From: Myxococcus llanfairpwllgwyngyllgogerychwyrndrobwllllantysiliogogogochensis
GTDB taxonomy: Bacteria; Myxococcota; Myxococcia; Myxococcales; Myxococcaceae
NCBI RefSeq assembly: GCF_006636215.1
Contig: NZ_VIFM01000073.1
Span: forward strand, 1 to 44,225
Length of the DNA: 44,225 nt
Direction of reading: 5' to 3'
In this document: one piece after another, positions 34,509 through 43,951 of the stretch
Numbering within the stretch: position 1 is the first letter of the stretch
Layout: each line of letters begins with the position of its first letter
Notes under the pieces: model-generated
Seen by the model: only the letters and a program-made list of their open reading frames with translations
Told to the model about the DNA's origin: nothing
The model's database searches: none
Made by a program: the position numbers and the translations under genes

Positions 34509-36434
34509 CTACAGCTCCACCTGACTGCCCAGCTCCACCACGCGGTTGGGTGGAATCCGGAAGTAGGCGGTGGCGCTGCGGGCGTTGCGGCTCATCCACG
34601 CGAAGAGCGCCTCGCGCCAGACGGCCATGCCGGGCCGCTTGGTGGGAATCAGCGTCTCCCGTCCCAGGAAGAAGCTGGTGCCCATGAGCTGGAACTGGAG
34701 CCCCTTCTCCCGGCAGCGCTTGAGCACGTCCGGGATGCTGGGGTTCTCCATGAAGCCGTAGGTGGCGACGACGCGGACGAAGCCCTGCTCCAGGGGCTCC
34801 ACCTCCACGCGCTCGGCCGCGGGGATGTGGGGCACGTCCTCCGACTGAATCGTCAGCAGCACCACCTGCTCGTGCAGCACCTTGTTGTGCTTCAGGTTGT
34901 GCAAGAGCGCCGGAGGCGTGCCGTCCGCGTTGCCCGTCATGAAGATGGCGGTGCCCGGCACCCGCACGGGCGGGTGGTCGCCGAAGCTGCCCAGCAGCTC
35001 CTTCAGGGGGATGCTGGAGGCGCGCAGCTTGGCGGCGAGGATGTCGCGCCCGCGCTTCCACGTGGTCATCAGCGTGAAGACCATGACGGCGAGCAGCAGC
35101 GGGAACCAGCCGCCGTCCGCCAGCTTCATCGCGTTGGCGCTGAAGAAGGCCAGCTCCACCGTGAGGAAGACGCCCGCCACCGGAATCGCCAGCTTCCGGC
35201 TGACGCCCCAGCGCTCGCGCGCGACGACGTAGGCCATGAAGGAGGTGATGACCATCGTCGTGGACACGGCGATGCCGTACGCGGACGCCAGCGCGCTGGA
35301 GGAGCGGAACGTCAGCACCAGGGTGAAGACCCCCGCCATCAGCGCCCAGTTGATACCCGGCAGATAAATCTGGCCCATCTCCTCCGCCGAGGTGTGAACC
35401 ACTTCCATGCGCGGGCTGTAGCCCAGTTGCATCGCCTGGCGCGTCAGCGAGAAGGCCCCGGAGATGAGCGCCTGCGAGGCGATGACACCCGCCACCGCGG
35501 ACAGCGCCACCAGCGGGTACAACAGCCACGACGGGGCCAGCAGGAAGAAGGGGTTGCGCGCGGCGCTCGCGTCACGCAGCAGGAGCGCCCCCTGCCCCAG
35601 GTAGTTGAGCATCAGCGCCGGCAACACCACGAAGAACCAGGCCCGCTTGATGGGCTTCCACCCGAAGTGGCCCATGTCCGCGTAGAGCGCCTCGCAGCCC
35701 GTCACCACGAGGAACACGCCGCCCAGCACGAGGAAGCCATGCCAGCCGTTGTGCACGAAGAGCATGAAACCGTGCGTGGGAGACAGCGCGCCCAGCACCG
35801 CGGGGTTGTGCACCAGCTCCTTCACGCCCAGCGCCGCCAGCGTGAAGAACCACACGCACATCACCGGACCGAACACCGCGCCAATGCCCGCCGTGCCGTG
35901 CCGCTGCACCAGGAAGAGCACCACGAGGATGGCCAGGGTGATGGGGACGATGAACGGCTCGAACACGGGCGTGGCCACGCTGAGGCCCTCCACCGCGCTG
36001 AGCACCGTGATCGCCGGGGTGATGAGGCCGTCGCCATAGAGGAGCGCCGCGCCGAAGATGCCCAGGGTGATGAGCACCGGCCGGGCCGTGTGCGCCTGCT
36101 GTCCCTTCTGCCGCTGCATCACCAGCGCCATCAACGCGAGGATGCCGCCCTCGCCCCGGTTGTCCGCCCGCATCACGAAGATGAGGTACTTCACCGAGAC
36201 GATGATGAGCAGGGACCAGAAGATGAGCGACAGCACCCCCAGCACATTCTCGGGCGTGGGGTGGATGCCGTGCGGGCCGGTGAAGCACTCGCGCAGCGCG
36301 TAGAGGGGGCTCGTCCCGATGTCGCCGTAGACGATGCCCAGGGCCCCGAGGGCCAGGAGTGCCGTGCGCTTGAAGGTGTCGGGGCCTTCCCGAACCGCTT
36401 CGCCGCCCGGTACTCCGGTGGTGGTGGCTTTCAC
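34509..36434 (-). CDS. kup: Kup-type potassium uptake transporter
   Basis: A 641-residue low-affinity potassium uptake protein, probably a K+/H+ symporter in the inner membrane. Hallmarks: ALGIVYGDIGTSPLYALREC at the start of helix 1, EGGILALMALV, ALLYGDGLITPAITVLSAVEGL, CEALYADMGHFG and a C-terminal cytoplasmic region of about 180 residues (VRVPGTAIFMTGN...YGFMENPSIPDVLKRC...FFLGRETLIP). About 12 hydrophobic helices. I place the start at GTG 36434 since it has a GGGAGG ribosome site just upstream and gives the normal family length; an upstream GTG at 36548 would add 38 low-complexity residues. The upstream gap (265 bp to the divergent kinase) shows no clear riboswitch or promoter. TATTTA on the - strand near 36525 is a weak -10 candidate. 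Confidence 0.93.
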   Translation of the reverse strand: MKATTTGVPGGEAVREGPDTFKRTALLALGALGIVYGDIGTSPLYALRECFTGPHGIHPTPENVLGVLSLIFWSLLIIVSVKYLIFVMRADNRGEGGILALMALVMQRQKGQQAHTARPVLITLGIFGAALLYGDGLITPAITVLSAVEGLSVATPVFEPFIVPITLAILVVLFLVQRHGTAGIGAVFGPVMCVWFFTLAALGVKELVHNPAVLGALSPTHGFMLFVHNGWHGFLVLGGVFLVVTGCEALYADMGHFGWKPIKRAWFFVVLPALMLNYLGQGALLLRDASAARNPFFLLAPSWLLYPLVALSAVAGVIASQALISGAFSLTRQAMQLGYSPRMEVVHTSAEEMGQIYLPGINWALMAGVFTLVLTFRSSSALASAYGIAVSTTMVITSFMAYVVARERWGVSRKLAIPVAGVFLTVELAFFSANAMKLADGGWFPLLLAVMVFTLMTTWKRGRDILAAKLRASSIPLKELLGSFGDHPPVRVPGTAIFMTGNADGTPPALLHNLKHNKVLHEQVVLLTIQSEDVPHIPAAERVEVEPLEQGFVRVVATYGFMENPSIPDVLKRCREKGLQFQLMGTSFFLGRETLIPTKRPGMAVWREALFAWMSRNARSATAYFRIPPNRVVELGSQVEL

Positions 36435-36699
36435 GGCCCTCCCTTTAGCCGAACCCCCAGGAGGAGCAATGGACGCGGAGACCACCTCCGTGGATTCGAA
36501 CGCTCGGGTAGGTCCATGTACGACTAAATAGCCTTCGCCTGCCTCCACCCTTCGGTGTGCGACGGAGCGTGCGTCCAGAACGAACAGTCAGACCCGGGCG
36601 TATGTTGGTTGGCCATGGCGGAGGGCCCGTGGGGGCGTCGGGGGAATCCCCGGGGACTGCTCTCTCGTGCTCCCATGCTGCCTCGGGGGCACAAGGACC

Positions 36700-39408
36700 A
36701 TGTCAGCATCCCGATACGGAGACGCGCGGCACTTCGGGGCCCACGCCCCGGAGGTGGAAGAGCGGCTGGCCCTGCTGGCGGAGGCGTCGCGGGTGCTGGC
36801 CGATGCCAGCCTGGAGCCTCCCGCCGTCATGGACCGCCTGTGCGCCCTGGTGGTGCCGCTGCTCGGCGCCGCCTGCACGCTGCGGCTCTTGTCCGAGGAT
36901 GGACTCTGGCTGCGCACCGTGGCCTCGGCCGCCTCCACCCCCGAGGCGCGGCTGCTGTTCCAGACGCTCAGTCCTCCCGCGGTGCGCGCGGACGAAGGCC
37001 CTTCTCATGAGGTGCTGCGCACGGGCGAGGCGCTGTGGGTGCCCGACTCGGACCCGAAGGAGCTGCGCCGCCTGGTGCCCCCGCAGCAGCATGGGCTGCT
37101 GGCGGACTTCCCCTTCACCCGGCTGATGGTGCTGCCGCTGCGCGCGCGCGGACGGAGCCTGGGCACCCTCACCGTGTGGAAGGACCCGGCGGCGGCGCAG
37201 CCCGTCGAGGCCGGAGAGCAGTTGCTGCTCCAGGAGCTGGCGGACCGCGCCGCGCTCGCGCTGGACATCGCGCGCCTGTACGCGGCGGAGAAGCAGGCCC
37301 GGCAGGCGGCGGAGGTCGCCGCGGGTCGACTGGCGAGACTCCAGCGGGTGACGGCGGAGCTGTCCCAGGTGCTCTCGGCGGAGCGCGTGGCGGAGGTCAT
37401 CGTCGAGCAGGGCGTGGAGGCGGTGGGCGCTGCGCGCGGCGCGCTGTGGCGGCTGGAGGCCGGGAACGCGCGGCTCCTGAGGTGCACGGGCTACGAGGAC
37501 CCCCGGTCCTTCATGGAGGCCTTCGGTGTGCTGCCCCTGGAGGGACGCACGCCCATGACGGAGGCGCTGCTGGAGGCGCGCCCGGTGTGGCTGGAGTCAC
37601 CCGAGGAGCTGTCGGACCGCTATCCCGAGGTGGACGAGCAGCGTCACCGCGTGGTGCGCAAGCCCGCGCCCGCGTCGGTGTGCCTGCCGCTGCTCGTGGA
37701 GGGCCGCGCGCTGGGGGTGCTGCTGTTCGCCTTCTCCGAGGCGCGCGTCTTCGACCCGGACGAGCGCGCCTTCCTGGAGCTCCTGGCCCACCACGGCGGG
37801 CAGGCGGTGGCGCGAGCGCGACTGCTGGAGCAGGAGCAGCGCTCCCGCGCGGAGCTGGCCGAGGCCAACGAGCGACTGGCGGCCATCATCCAGGCCTCCC
37901 CCGCCTCCATCCTCCTGGTGGACATGGACGGCACGGTGCGGATGTGGAACCCGGCCGCGGAGCGCATCTTCGGGTGGAAGGCGGAGGAGGTGCTCGGCAC
38001 CGTGCTGCCGGTGGTGCCCGAGGGCAAACACGAGGAGTTCCGCCGCAACCTCGAGAAGGCCGGCCGGGGCGAGTCGCTGGGCGGCGCGGTGATGCACCGC
38101 AAGCGCAAGGACGGCACGCCGCTGCAGGTGGCGCTGTGGACGGCGCTGGTGCAGCCCGCCGCCGGCGGCCCGGAGCAGGTGCTGAGCATGGCGGTGGACG
38201 TCACCGAGCGGCAGCGCAGCGAGGCCGCGCAGCGCTTCCTCGCCGAGGCGGGGGGAGTCCTCGCCACGAGCCTGGAGCAGGAGGAGACACTGGAGCGCGT
38301 GGCGCAGTTGGCGGTGCCGTCCTACGCGGAGTGCTGCGGCCTGTTCCTCGCGGACGAGGACGGCGCGGTGAAGTGCGTGGCCGCGGCCCATGCGAGCGCG
38401 GAGTATCACGCGATGGACGGACAGCCCTCGCCGGGCCTGCTCGTCGTCGCCCGGGTGGTGGCCTCCGGCGAGGCGGAGCTGCGCACGGGGCTGAGCGAGG
38501 ACGCGCCGGAGTGCGTGCGTCCCCCCGACGCGGGCGGCTGCTGCGCGTGGCTGTGCGTGCCGCTCCAGGTGCGGGGACAGACGCTGGGGGCGCTGAGCTT
38601 CGTCACCTCTCGGCGGGACTACGACGCGCAAGACCTGGCGCTGGCGCAGGAGCTGGCACGCCGCGCGGCGCTCGCCATCGACAACGCGCGCCTGTACCGC
38701 GAGGCGCGTCAGGCCATCCGGCTGCGCGAGGAGTTCCTCTCCATCGCCAGCCACGAGCTGAAGACACCCATCAGCGCGCTGCAGCTCCAGGTGCACAGTC
38801 TGCTCACGAGCCTGAAGCGCTCACCCTCTGGCGTGACGCCGGAGCGACTGGAGCGCGCGCTGGGCGTCGTGGACCGACAGGTGAAGCGGCAGACGCGGCT
38901 CATCCACGAGCTCCTGGACGTGTCCCGCATCAGCGCCGGGCGCCTGGAGCTGAGCCCGGAGCCGTTGGACCTGGTCATGCTGGTGCGCGAGGTGGTGGAG
39001 CGCTTCGAGCCGGAGCTGGAGCGCACGGGCACTCGACTGGAATTGCAGCTGGCGCCGGAAGCAGCGGGGCTCTGGGACAAGTTGCGAATCGACCAGGTGC
39101 TGACGAATCTGGTGAGCAACGCGATGAAGTACGGGCGCGGCAACCCGGTCCTCGTGGTGATGACGACGGGCGAGGCCACGGTGCGCTTGGAGGTGCGCGA
39201 CGGCGGCATCGGCATTGGCGAGGAGCACCTGTCGCGGCTGTTCCACCGCTTCGAGCGCGCCGTGTCCGAACGCAACTACGGCGGCTTCGGCCTGGGCCTG
39301 TGGATTTCGCGCCAGATTGTGGAGGCCATGGGCGGCCACATCACCGTGCGCAGCGAGCTGGGCGTGGGCTCCACCTTCAGCGTGGAGCTGCCACGCACGC
39401 GCGGCTGA
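36700..39408 (+). CDS. Soluble GAF-GAF-PAS-GAF sensor histidine kinase
   Basis: A 902-residue cytoplasmic kinase (ATG 36700 with AAGGA 3 nt upstream; an upstream GTG 36667 has no such site). No membrane helices. Order: GAF-like (about 15-190; LCALVVPLLGAACTLRLL), a second GAF (about 205-385; GVEAVGAARGALWRLEAG), PAS (395-515; IIQASPASILLVDMDGTVRMWNPAAERIFGWKAEEV), a third GAF (525-665; CCAWLCVPLQVRGQTLGALSFVT), then HisKA with SIASHELKTPISAL (His685). The ATPase domain has NLVSNAMKYG, DGGIGIG and GGFGLGL. All catalytic motifs are intact. The third GAF holds several Cys (ECCGLF, GGCCAW) that might sense redox state or metal, which is speculative. No response regulator is adjacent. Confidence 0.93.
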   Translation: MSASRYGDARHFGAHAPEVEERLALLAEASRVLADASLEPPAVMDRLCALVVPLLGAACTLRLLSEDGLWLRTVASAASTPEARLLFQTLSPPAVRADEGPSHEVLRTGEALWVPDSDPKELRRLVPPQQHGLLADFPFTRLMVLPLRARGRSLGTLTVWKDPAAAQPVEAGEQLLLQELADRAALALDIARLYAAEKQARQAAEVAAGRLARLQRVTAELSQVLSAERVAEVIVEQGVEAVGAARGALWRLEAGNARLLRCTGYEDPRSFMEAFGVLPLEGRTPMTEALLEARPVWLESPEELSDRYPEVDEQRHRVVRKPAPASVCLPLLVEGRALGVLLFAFSEARVFDPDERAFLELLAHHGGQAVARARLLEQEQRSRAELAEANERLAAIIQASPASILLVDMDGTVRMWNPAAERIFGWKAEEVLGTVLPVVPEGKHEEFRRNLEKAGRGESLGGAVMHRKRKDGTPLQVALWTALVQPAAGGPEQVLSMAVDVTERQRSEAAQRFLAEAGGVLATSLEQEETLERVAQLAVPSYAECCGLFLADEDGAVKCVAAAHASAEYHAMDGQPSPGLLVVARVVASGEAELRTGLSEDAPECVRPPDAGGCCAWLCVPLQVRGQTLGALSFVTSRRDYDAQDLALAQELARRAALAIDNARLYREARQAIRLREEFLSIASHELKTPISALQLQVHSLLTSLKRSPSGVTPERLERALGVVDRQVKRQTRLIHELLDVSRISAGRLELSPEPLDLVMLVREVVERFEPELERTGTRLELQLAPEAAGLWDKLRIDQVLTNLVSNAMKYGRGNPVLVVMTTGEATVRLEVRDGGIGIGEEHLSRLFHRFERAVSERNYGGFGLGLWISRQIVEAMGGHITVRSELGVGSTFSVELPRTRG

Positions 39409-39423
39409 GGCCGCGCCCCGGAC

Positions 39424-39969
39424 TCACAACGCCAGCAGCAACAGGGTGACCTTCTCCTCGGGGCTCGCCGCGAGGAACTCGTCCGGCAGCCAGACCTCCG
39501 ACTCGGGCACCGTCGCCATGTCGCAGCTGCGCTTGCCCGCGTAGGAGCGCCCCGGCTCCCGCGCCTTCAGCCGGTACGTGCAGTCCCGGATGTAGATTTT
39601 CATCTCGTCCGGGGTGAGCTTCACGCTCGCCGGACGCCCACCGAAGCCGCCCTCGGCCTCCAGCGTGTCGCCGTCCCGCTTCACCTTGAGGTTCACCAGG
39701 GCGCTGCCCAGCGAGCCCCTCACCTCGCCGTCCTTGAGCTTCACGTCCACGACGCCCAGGTACGTCCGCCCCCGCAGGCCACCGGGTGTCCGCGCGACCT
39801 GGAAGTCCTGGCCCGTCACCTCGTCGGCCGTCATCACCAGGTTGTACTGCTCACGAGCGATTCGCAGGTTGATGGCGTCCTGCTTGGGCGCGGATACCGC
39901 GGCCCCCGCCCCCAACACCACCGCCGCCACCAGCACACCCCGCCGCAGCGGGCTCAGAAAGCGTTTCAT
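39424..39969 (-). CDS. Small secreted protein of unknown function
   Basis: A 181-residue protein with a Sec signal (MKRFLSPLRRGVLVAAVVLG, cleavage near AVSA/PKQ). The mature part is mostly predicted beta strands with alternating charge: INLRIAREQYNLVMTADEV, GGLRGRTYLGVVDVKLKDGEVRGSLGSALVNLKVKRDGDTLEAEGGFGGRPASVKL. It ends in YIRDCTYRLKAREPGRSYAGKRSCDMA, where two Cys could pair. I recognise no family; it resembles lipid- or ligand-binding beta proteins only in general character. It is convergent with the GAF kinase (15-bp gap) and 165 bp downstream of the S9 peptidase gene, separated from it by a hairpin. Confidence 0.75.
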   Translation of the reverse strand: MKRFLSPLRRGVLVAAVVLGAGAAVSAPKQDAINLRIAREQYNLVMTADEVTGQDFQVARTPGGLRGRTYLGVVDVKLKDGEVRGSLGSALVNLKVKRDGDTLEAEGGFGGRPASVKLTPDEMKIYIRDCTYRLKAREPGRSYAGKRSCDMATVPESEVWLPDEFLAASPEEKVTLLLLAL

Positions 39970-40074
39970 CGGGAAAGCTCCTTGGCCTGGATGACCAGTC
40001 CATGAACGTCACTCTGTGCACCGCATACCGCGACGCCATGCGCCGTGACGCAACCCCCCGGATTTGCATTCAAC

Positions 40075-40099
40075 GCGAGCAGCCACGCGGCCTGCTCGC
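40075..40099 (-). terminator. Hairpin after the S9 peptidase gene
   Basis: GCGAGCAG (40075-40082) and CTGCTCGC (40092-40099) form a perfect 8-bp stem with a 9-nt loop, 35 nt downstream of the peptidase stop on the - strand. No U-run follows. Confidence 0.5.
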
Positions 40100-40134
40100 T
40101 CCTCCCCCAGGGGTACGCCTGTGTCGCCCCTCGC

Positions 40135-42168
40135 CTACTTCGTGCCCGTGGCCTCGGGACTCCGGGGCGCGCCCAGGTGCTTCTCGAAGAACATCATCGT
40201 CGTCATCTGCGCGGAGTCGCGGTTGGCCTTCTTCTGGAAGCCGTGGCCCTCGTCGGTGGCCAGCATGTACCAGACGTCCGGTGAGCGCTGGCGCACCGCC
40301 TGGACAATCTGCTCCGCCTCCGACTGCGGCACGCGCGGGTCATTGGCCCCCTGCTGCACGTAGAGCGCCGCGCGAATCCTGGCCACCGAACCCAAGGGGG
40401 AGATGCGCTCCTGCACCTTGCGCACCGCCGGGTCTCGCTCGTCGCCGTACTCCGCGCGCCGCAAGTCACGTCGGTACGCCTGCGTGTTCTCCAGGAAGCT
40501 GGGCAGCGAGGAGATGCCCACCACGTCCACCGCCGCCTTGAAGCGCTCCGGATAGAAGGCCACCGACGCCAGCGTCATGTAGCCGCCGTAGGAGCCGCCG
40601 GAGACGCCCACGCGCGAGGCATCCAGCTCCTTGCGCGAGGCGATGAAGTCCAGCGTCGCGCCGATGTCCGCGAGGCTCTGCTCGCGCTTCACGCCGTCAT
40701 CCATGGCCCGGTACGCCTTGCCGTAACCCTCCGAGCCGCGCACGTTGGGCACCAGCACCGCCATGCCCAGCTCCGTCGTGGCGAACTGCGCGAAGGTGCT
40801 GAACAAGGGCAGGCTCTGCCCCTCCGGACCTCCGTGGAAGCTGACGATGACGGGCACCTTTCCCGTCGCGCCACGGGGCAGGTAGAGGAACGCCGGCACC
40901 TGCACGCCGTCCGTGGACGGGTAGCGCACCAGCACCGGTTCCACGAAGGTGTTCGTGTCCAACCCGCCCACCTCCGAGCGCGTCCACCGCGTCGGCTTGC
41001 GCGACTTCAAGTCCACCGTCCACACGTCCATGGGGCTCTTCGCGTCCCCCACCGTCAGGGCCAGCAGGTCCGAGCGCTTCAGCGGGAAGCTGATGCCGAA
41101 CGCCACGCCCTTCGGCAGCGAGTCCAGAGGCGCCAAGGCCTTCGTGCGCGTATCCAGCAGCGACACCTTGGTGAAGCCGTCTTCGTTGAAGGCGACCGCC
41201 AGCTTGCGGCCATCCGGCGACAGGGCCAGGTCCGTCACGTTCCACTTCACGGCCTTCGTCAGCGACTCCGGCGCGGCGGTGAGCGGCGCCTTGTCCAGGT
41301 CCACCCGGTACAGCTCCGCGAAGTCGCTGTAGCGGTCCGTCGCCAGGTACACGCTCTTGCCGTCATGCGCGAAGACGACGGAGGTGATGCCGCCCTTGCC
41401 CTCCTGGGGCGTGATTCGCTGACGCGCGCCGGAGGCCACGTCCACCACGTACAGGTCCGCGTCGTCGACGGCGCGCTCCTGCGCCACCAGCAGCTTCGCG
41501 CCGTCGTTCGAGAACGCTATCGGCGCCCAGGAGCCCTCCAGCTCCGTGAGGCGACGGGCCTGACGCGGCTGCGCGGTGGGCGCCACGTACACGTCCGTGT
41601 CCTTGCCGTTGCGGCCCGTGCCGCCGTACGCCAGCCACCGCCCATCCTGGGAGACCTTCACGTCCGAGTGCCGGCTCTTCCCATCCGTCAGCAGCTCCGA
41701 GCGCCCTGTACGCCTGTCCAACCGGAACACCTGGAAGAACTCCCCACCGCCCTTGTCCTGAAGGAAGTAGATGACGTTCGAATCCCCGGGCTGGAAGAGC
41801 GCCCTGTTGATGGGCTCCCTGGCGAAGGTGAGCTGCGTGCGCGCGCCCATGGGCATCTCCACCAGGTGGAGCTGATTGGTGTCCGCGAAGCGCGTGGTGA
41901 TGAGCAACTGCTTGCCGTCATCACTGGTGTCCAGGAGCGCCGCGGAGCGGGCCTCCAGGTACTGCTCCATTCGCTGACGGAGCGCCTCCGGCACCGTCGG
42001 CACGTTGCTCACCCACAGGTTCGGCTGCCCGGGCAGCGGTGCGATTCCTGGCACCTGCGAGGGCTTGCTGGCGGAGGCCTGGGCCTTGGGGGCCTGTGCC
42101 GCCGGAGCGGGCGCGGGCGCCTGCGCGGCGAGCAGGGACACGACGAGAGGAAGCAGTCCAGGGTTCAT
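40135..42168 (-). CDS. Secreted S9 family (prolyl oligopeptidase-type) peptidase
   Basis: A 677-residue serine peptidase. The N terminus is a signal peptide (MNPGLLPLVVSLLAA) followed by an Ala/Pro/Lys linker, so it acts outside the cytoplasm. Residues about 75-415 are a propeller of TolB/PD40-like blades (VSQDGRWLAYGGTG, FSNDGAKLLVAQE, LSPDGRKLAVAFNEDG). The C-terminal 250 residues are the alpha/beta-hydrolase domain with an oxyanion HGGPEG motif and a full triad: Ser526 in GGSYGGY, Asp610 in GANDPRVP and His642 in DEGHGF. The group cleaves short peptides after Pro or Ala and would fit nutrition from degraded protein. Length and domain order match bacterial S9 enzymes. Confidence 0.93.
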   Translation of the reverse strand: MNPGLLPLVVSLLAAQAPAPAPAAQAPKAQASASKPSQVPGIAPLPGQPNLWVSNVPTVPEALRQRMEQYLEARSAALLDTSDDGKQLLITTRFADTNQLHLVEMPMGARTQLTFAREPINRALFQPGDSNVIYFLQDKGGGEFFQVFRLDRRTGRSELLTDGKSRHSDVKVSQDGRWLAYGGTGRNGKDTDVYVAPTAQPRQARRLTELEGSWAPIAFSNDGAKLLVAQERAVDDADLYVVDVASGARQRITPQEGKGGITSVVFAHDGKSVYLATDRYSDFAELYRVDLDKAPLTAAPESLTKAVKWNVTDLALSPDGRKLAVAFNEDGFTKVSLLDTRTKALAPLDSLPKGVAFGISFPLKRSDLLALTVGDAKSPMDVWTVDLKSRKPTRWTRSEVGGLDTNTFVEPVLVRYPSTDGVQVPAFLYLPRGATGKVPVIVSFHGGPEGQSLPLFSTFAQFATTELGMAVLVPNVRGSEGYGKAYRAMDDGVKREQSLADIGATLDFIASRKELDASRVGVSGGSYGGYMTLASVAFYPERFKAAVDVVGISSLPSFLENTQAYRRDLRRAEYGDERDPAVRKVQERISPLGSVARIRAALYVQQGANDPRVPQSEAEQIVQAVRQRSPDVWYMLATDEGHGFQKKANRDSAQMTTMMFFEKHLGAPRSPEATGTK

Positions 42169-42379
42169 GGTGCGCGCACGCTAGCAGCAGCGCTCCGGCT
42201 GTCGCGCCCGCGCTGCGTCATTCCACCACCTGCCCGGCGACTGCTCGCGGGTGGACAGTCATTCGACGCACCGTGCCGGACACACGGTACCAACCAGGTT
42301 TCACGGCTCGTTCCGTAAGGGCCCTCCGAAGACACGGTCGCGCTCCCCATGGGCGACGACCACACCCCTGGAGTGGAAC

Positions 42380-43843
42380 ATGACGAAGAGCCCTTGGAGT
42401 CGTCATCGCAGCATCACCGCGGCGCTCGCCGCCACGCTGTCCACGCTCGTGGCCTGCGGCGAGGACGAGACGCCGCCCGACCAGACGCCGTCCAACCAGG
42501 CGAAGCTGCGCGTCATCCACGCCTCATCGGACGCCCCCGCCGTGGACATCTACGCGGAAGGCCAGTCCACGCCGCTCTTCACCAACGTGAAGTACGGTGA
42601 CGCCACCGCCTACGCCACCGTGCCGGCGGGCACGTACAACGTCCAGGTGCGCGCGGCGGGAGCGCTGGCCTCGTCCGCGCCCGTCTACTCCACCGGTCCG
42701 CTCGTGCTCGGCACGGGCCACACCGTGAGCGCGGTGGCCGCGGGGCTGCTCGCCTCCACCGACGCGACGAGCGCCTTCCGCGTGCTGCCCCTCACCGAGG
42801 GGTTCACCCCTCCCGCCGACGGCAGGACGCGGGTGCGCATCGTCCACGCGGGCGCGGACGCGCCCACCGTCTCCATCGACGTGGGGGATGACGGCTCCTC
42901 TGAAATCACCGGCCTGCAGCGCTTCCAGGACACGGGGGCCACGGGCGTGGAGCTGCCCTCCGGCCAGGCGCTCCAGGTGGGCATCCGCGCGGCCAACCAG
43001 CGGGTGACGGCCTTCACCGTGCCCGCCCTGCCCTCGCGTGGGGAGGTGTTCGTCATCGCCACCGGACAGCTTTCCCAGAAGCCGAGCGCCGCGGGGGGCT
43101 TCGGCCTGCTGGCCGCGGGTGTCGGACTGGTCCGCCAGAATCCCGTCGTCTATGCGCTTCACGCTTCGCCGGACGCGCCCGCCGTGGACCTCTTCCTGGG
43201 CAACACGGAACTTGTGAACAACCTCGCCTTCGGCCAGCTCTCGGCTTCCCTCCAGGTGCCTCCTGGCAGCTACACGCTGGACTTCTTCGCCTCCGTGCAC
43301 GGCGGCACGCGTCCCGCGGGTGCCCCCGTCGCCTCCCGGACCACGCCCGCGCTGGTCGCCGGGGAGTCCTATCTGACGGTGGCCTCGGGCTTCCTCAGTC
43401 AGGACCTGGCGGACCCGACGGGCGCCCCCTTCGAGCTGCTCGCGTTCTCCGAAGGCTTCACCGCCGATGCGAGCAACGTGCGGCTGCGGCTGGTGCATGC
43501 CTCGCCCGACGCGCCGATGGTGGACGTGTCCCCACTGGAGGGTGGGCTCGTCCCGGCGCACGCGGCCTACAACGACGTTCCCTATCGACTCGCCTCCGCG
43601 CCGGAGGGCCTGTCGCTGCCCGACCTCAAGGTGTACGTGGGCGTGGCGGCCTCGGCGGCGTCCAGTCGCTCGCCGACGGCGCGCTTCCAGGTGCCCTTCG
43701 GGTTCTTCGCGGGCCGGGGCGTCTTCGCGGTGGCCGCGGGCGCCCTCTCCCCCAGGCCTGGCATCGATGCGGGCTTCCGGCTGGTGACGGTGGACACGAG
43801 CACTTCACCGTGGAGCGCACTCAATCTCTTCCCGCTGCCGTAA
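42380..43843 (+). CDS. DUF4397 four-repeat lipoprotein
   Basis: A 487-residue lipoprotein (ATG 42380 with GGAG 6 nt upstream; lipobox LVAC). After a Glu/Asp/Pro linker there are four copies of a DUF4397 module, each about 100-120 residues. The diagnostic lines are KLRVIHASSDAPAVDIYAEG, RVRIVHAGADAPTVSIDV, VVYALHASPDAPAVDLFLG and RLRLVHASPDAPMVDVSPL. Each is followed by a VPAGTYNVQVRAAG-type strand and a GHTVSAVAAGLL-type strand. The modules look like beta-sandwich repeats on a surface lipoprotein. No enzymatic motif is visible; adhesion or scaffolding is possible. The gene ends in the best intrinsic terminator of the window. Confidence 0.88.
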   Translation: MTKSPWSRHRSITAALAATLSTLVACGEDETPPDQTPSNQAKLRVIHASSDAPAVDIYAEGQSTPLFTNVKYGDATAYATVPAGTYNVQVRAAGALASSAPVYSTGPLVLGTGHTVSAVAAGLLASTDATSAFRVLPLTEGFTPPADGRTRVRIVHAGADAPTVSIDVGDDGSSEITGLQRFQDTGATGVELPSGQALQVGIRAANQRVTAFTVPALPSRGEVFVIATGQLSQKPSAAGGFGLLAAGVGLVRQNPVVYALHASPDAPAVDLFLGNTELVNNLAFGQLSASLQVPPGSYTLDFFASVHGGTRPAGAPVASRTTPALVAGESYLTVASGFLSQDLADPTGAPFELLAFSEGFTADASNVRLRLVHASPDAPMVDVSPLEGGLVPAHAAYNDVPYRLASAPEGLSLPDLKVYVGVAASAASSRSPTARFQVPFGFFAGRGVFAVAAGALSPRPGIDAGFRLVTVDTSTSPWSALNLFPLP

Positions 43844-43885
43844 CGTTCCCCTGGCTCATTCGTTCAAGAAATACCCTGTTCAAAG

Positions 43886-43924
43886 GGCGGGCGCCGCGGA
43901 GCCACTTTCTCCGCGGCGCCCGCC
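43886..43924 (+). terminator. Strong intrinsic terminator
   Basis: GGCGGGCGCCGCGGAG (43886-43901) pairs perfectly with CTCCGCGGCGCCCGCC (43909-43924), giving a 16-bp stem with a 7-nt loop. It is followed by a T-rich run (TGTCTCTTTTCTT). It is 42 nt past the DUF4397 stop and is the only canonical rho-independent terminator seen in the window. Confidence 0.92.
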
Positions 43925-43951
43925 TGTCTCTTTTCTTGAGAGTCGAGTCCC

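Noticed and set aside
34041..36527. Open frame of 828 codons on the + strand opposite kup
   Set aside because: Antisense to kup, with His/Glu/Arg-rich composition typical of shadow frames in high-GC DNA.
36435..36548. 38-residue N-terminal extension of Kup from the GTG at 36548
   Set aside because: Low-complexity, not part of the Kup family, and a ribosome site lies just before GTG 36434.
37035..39449. Long alternative + strand frame within the GAF/PAS kinase gene
   Set aside because: Gly/Ala/Arg-rich translation; the kinase frame contains all catalytic motifs and a proper ribosome site.
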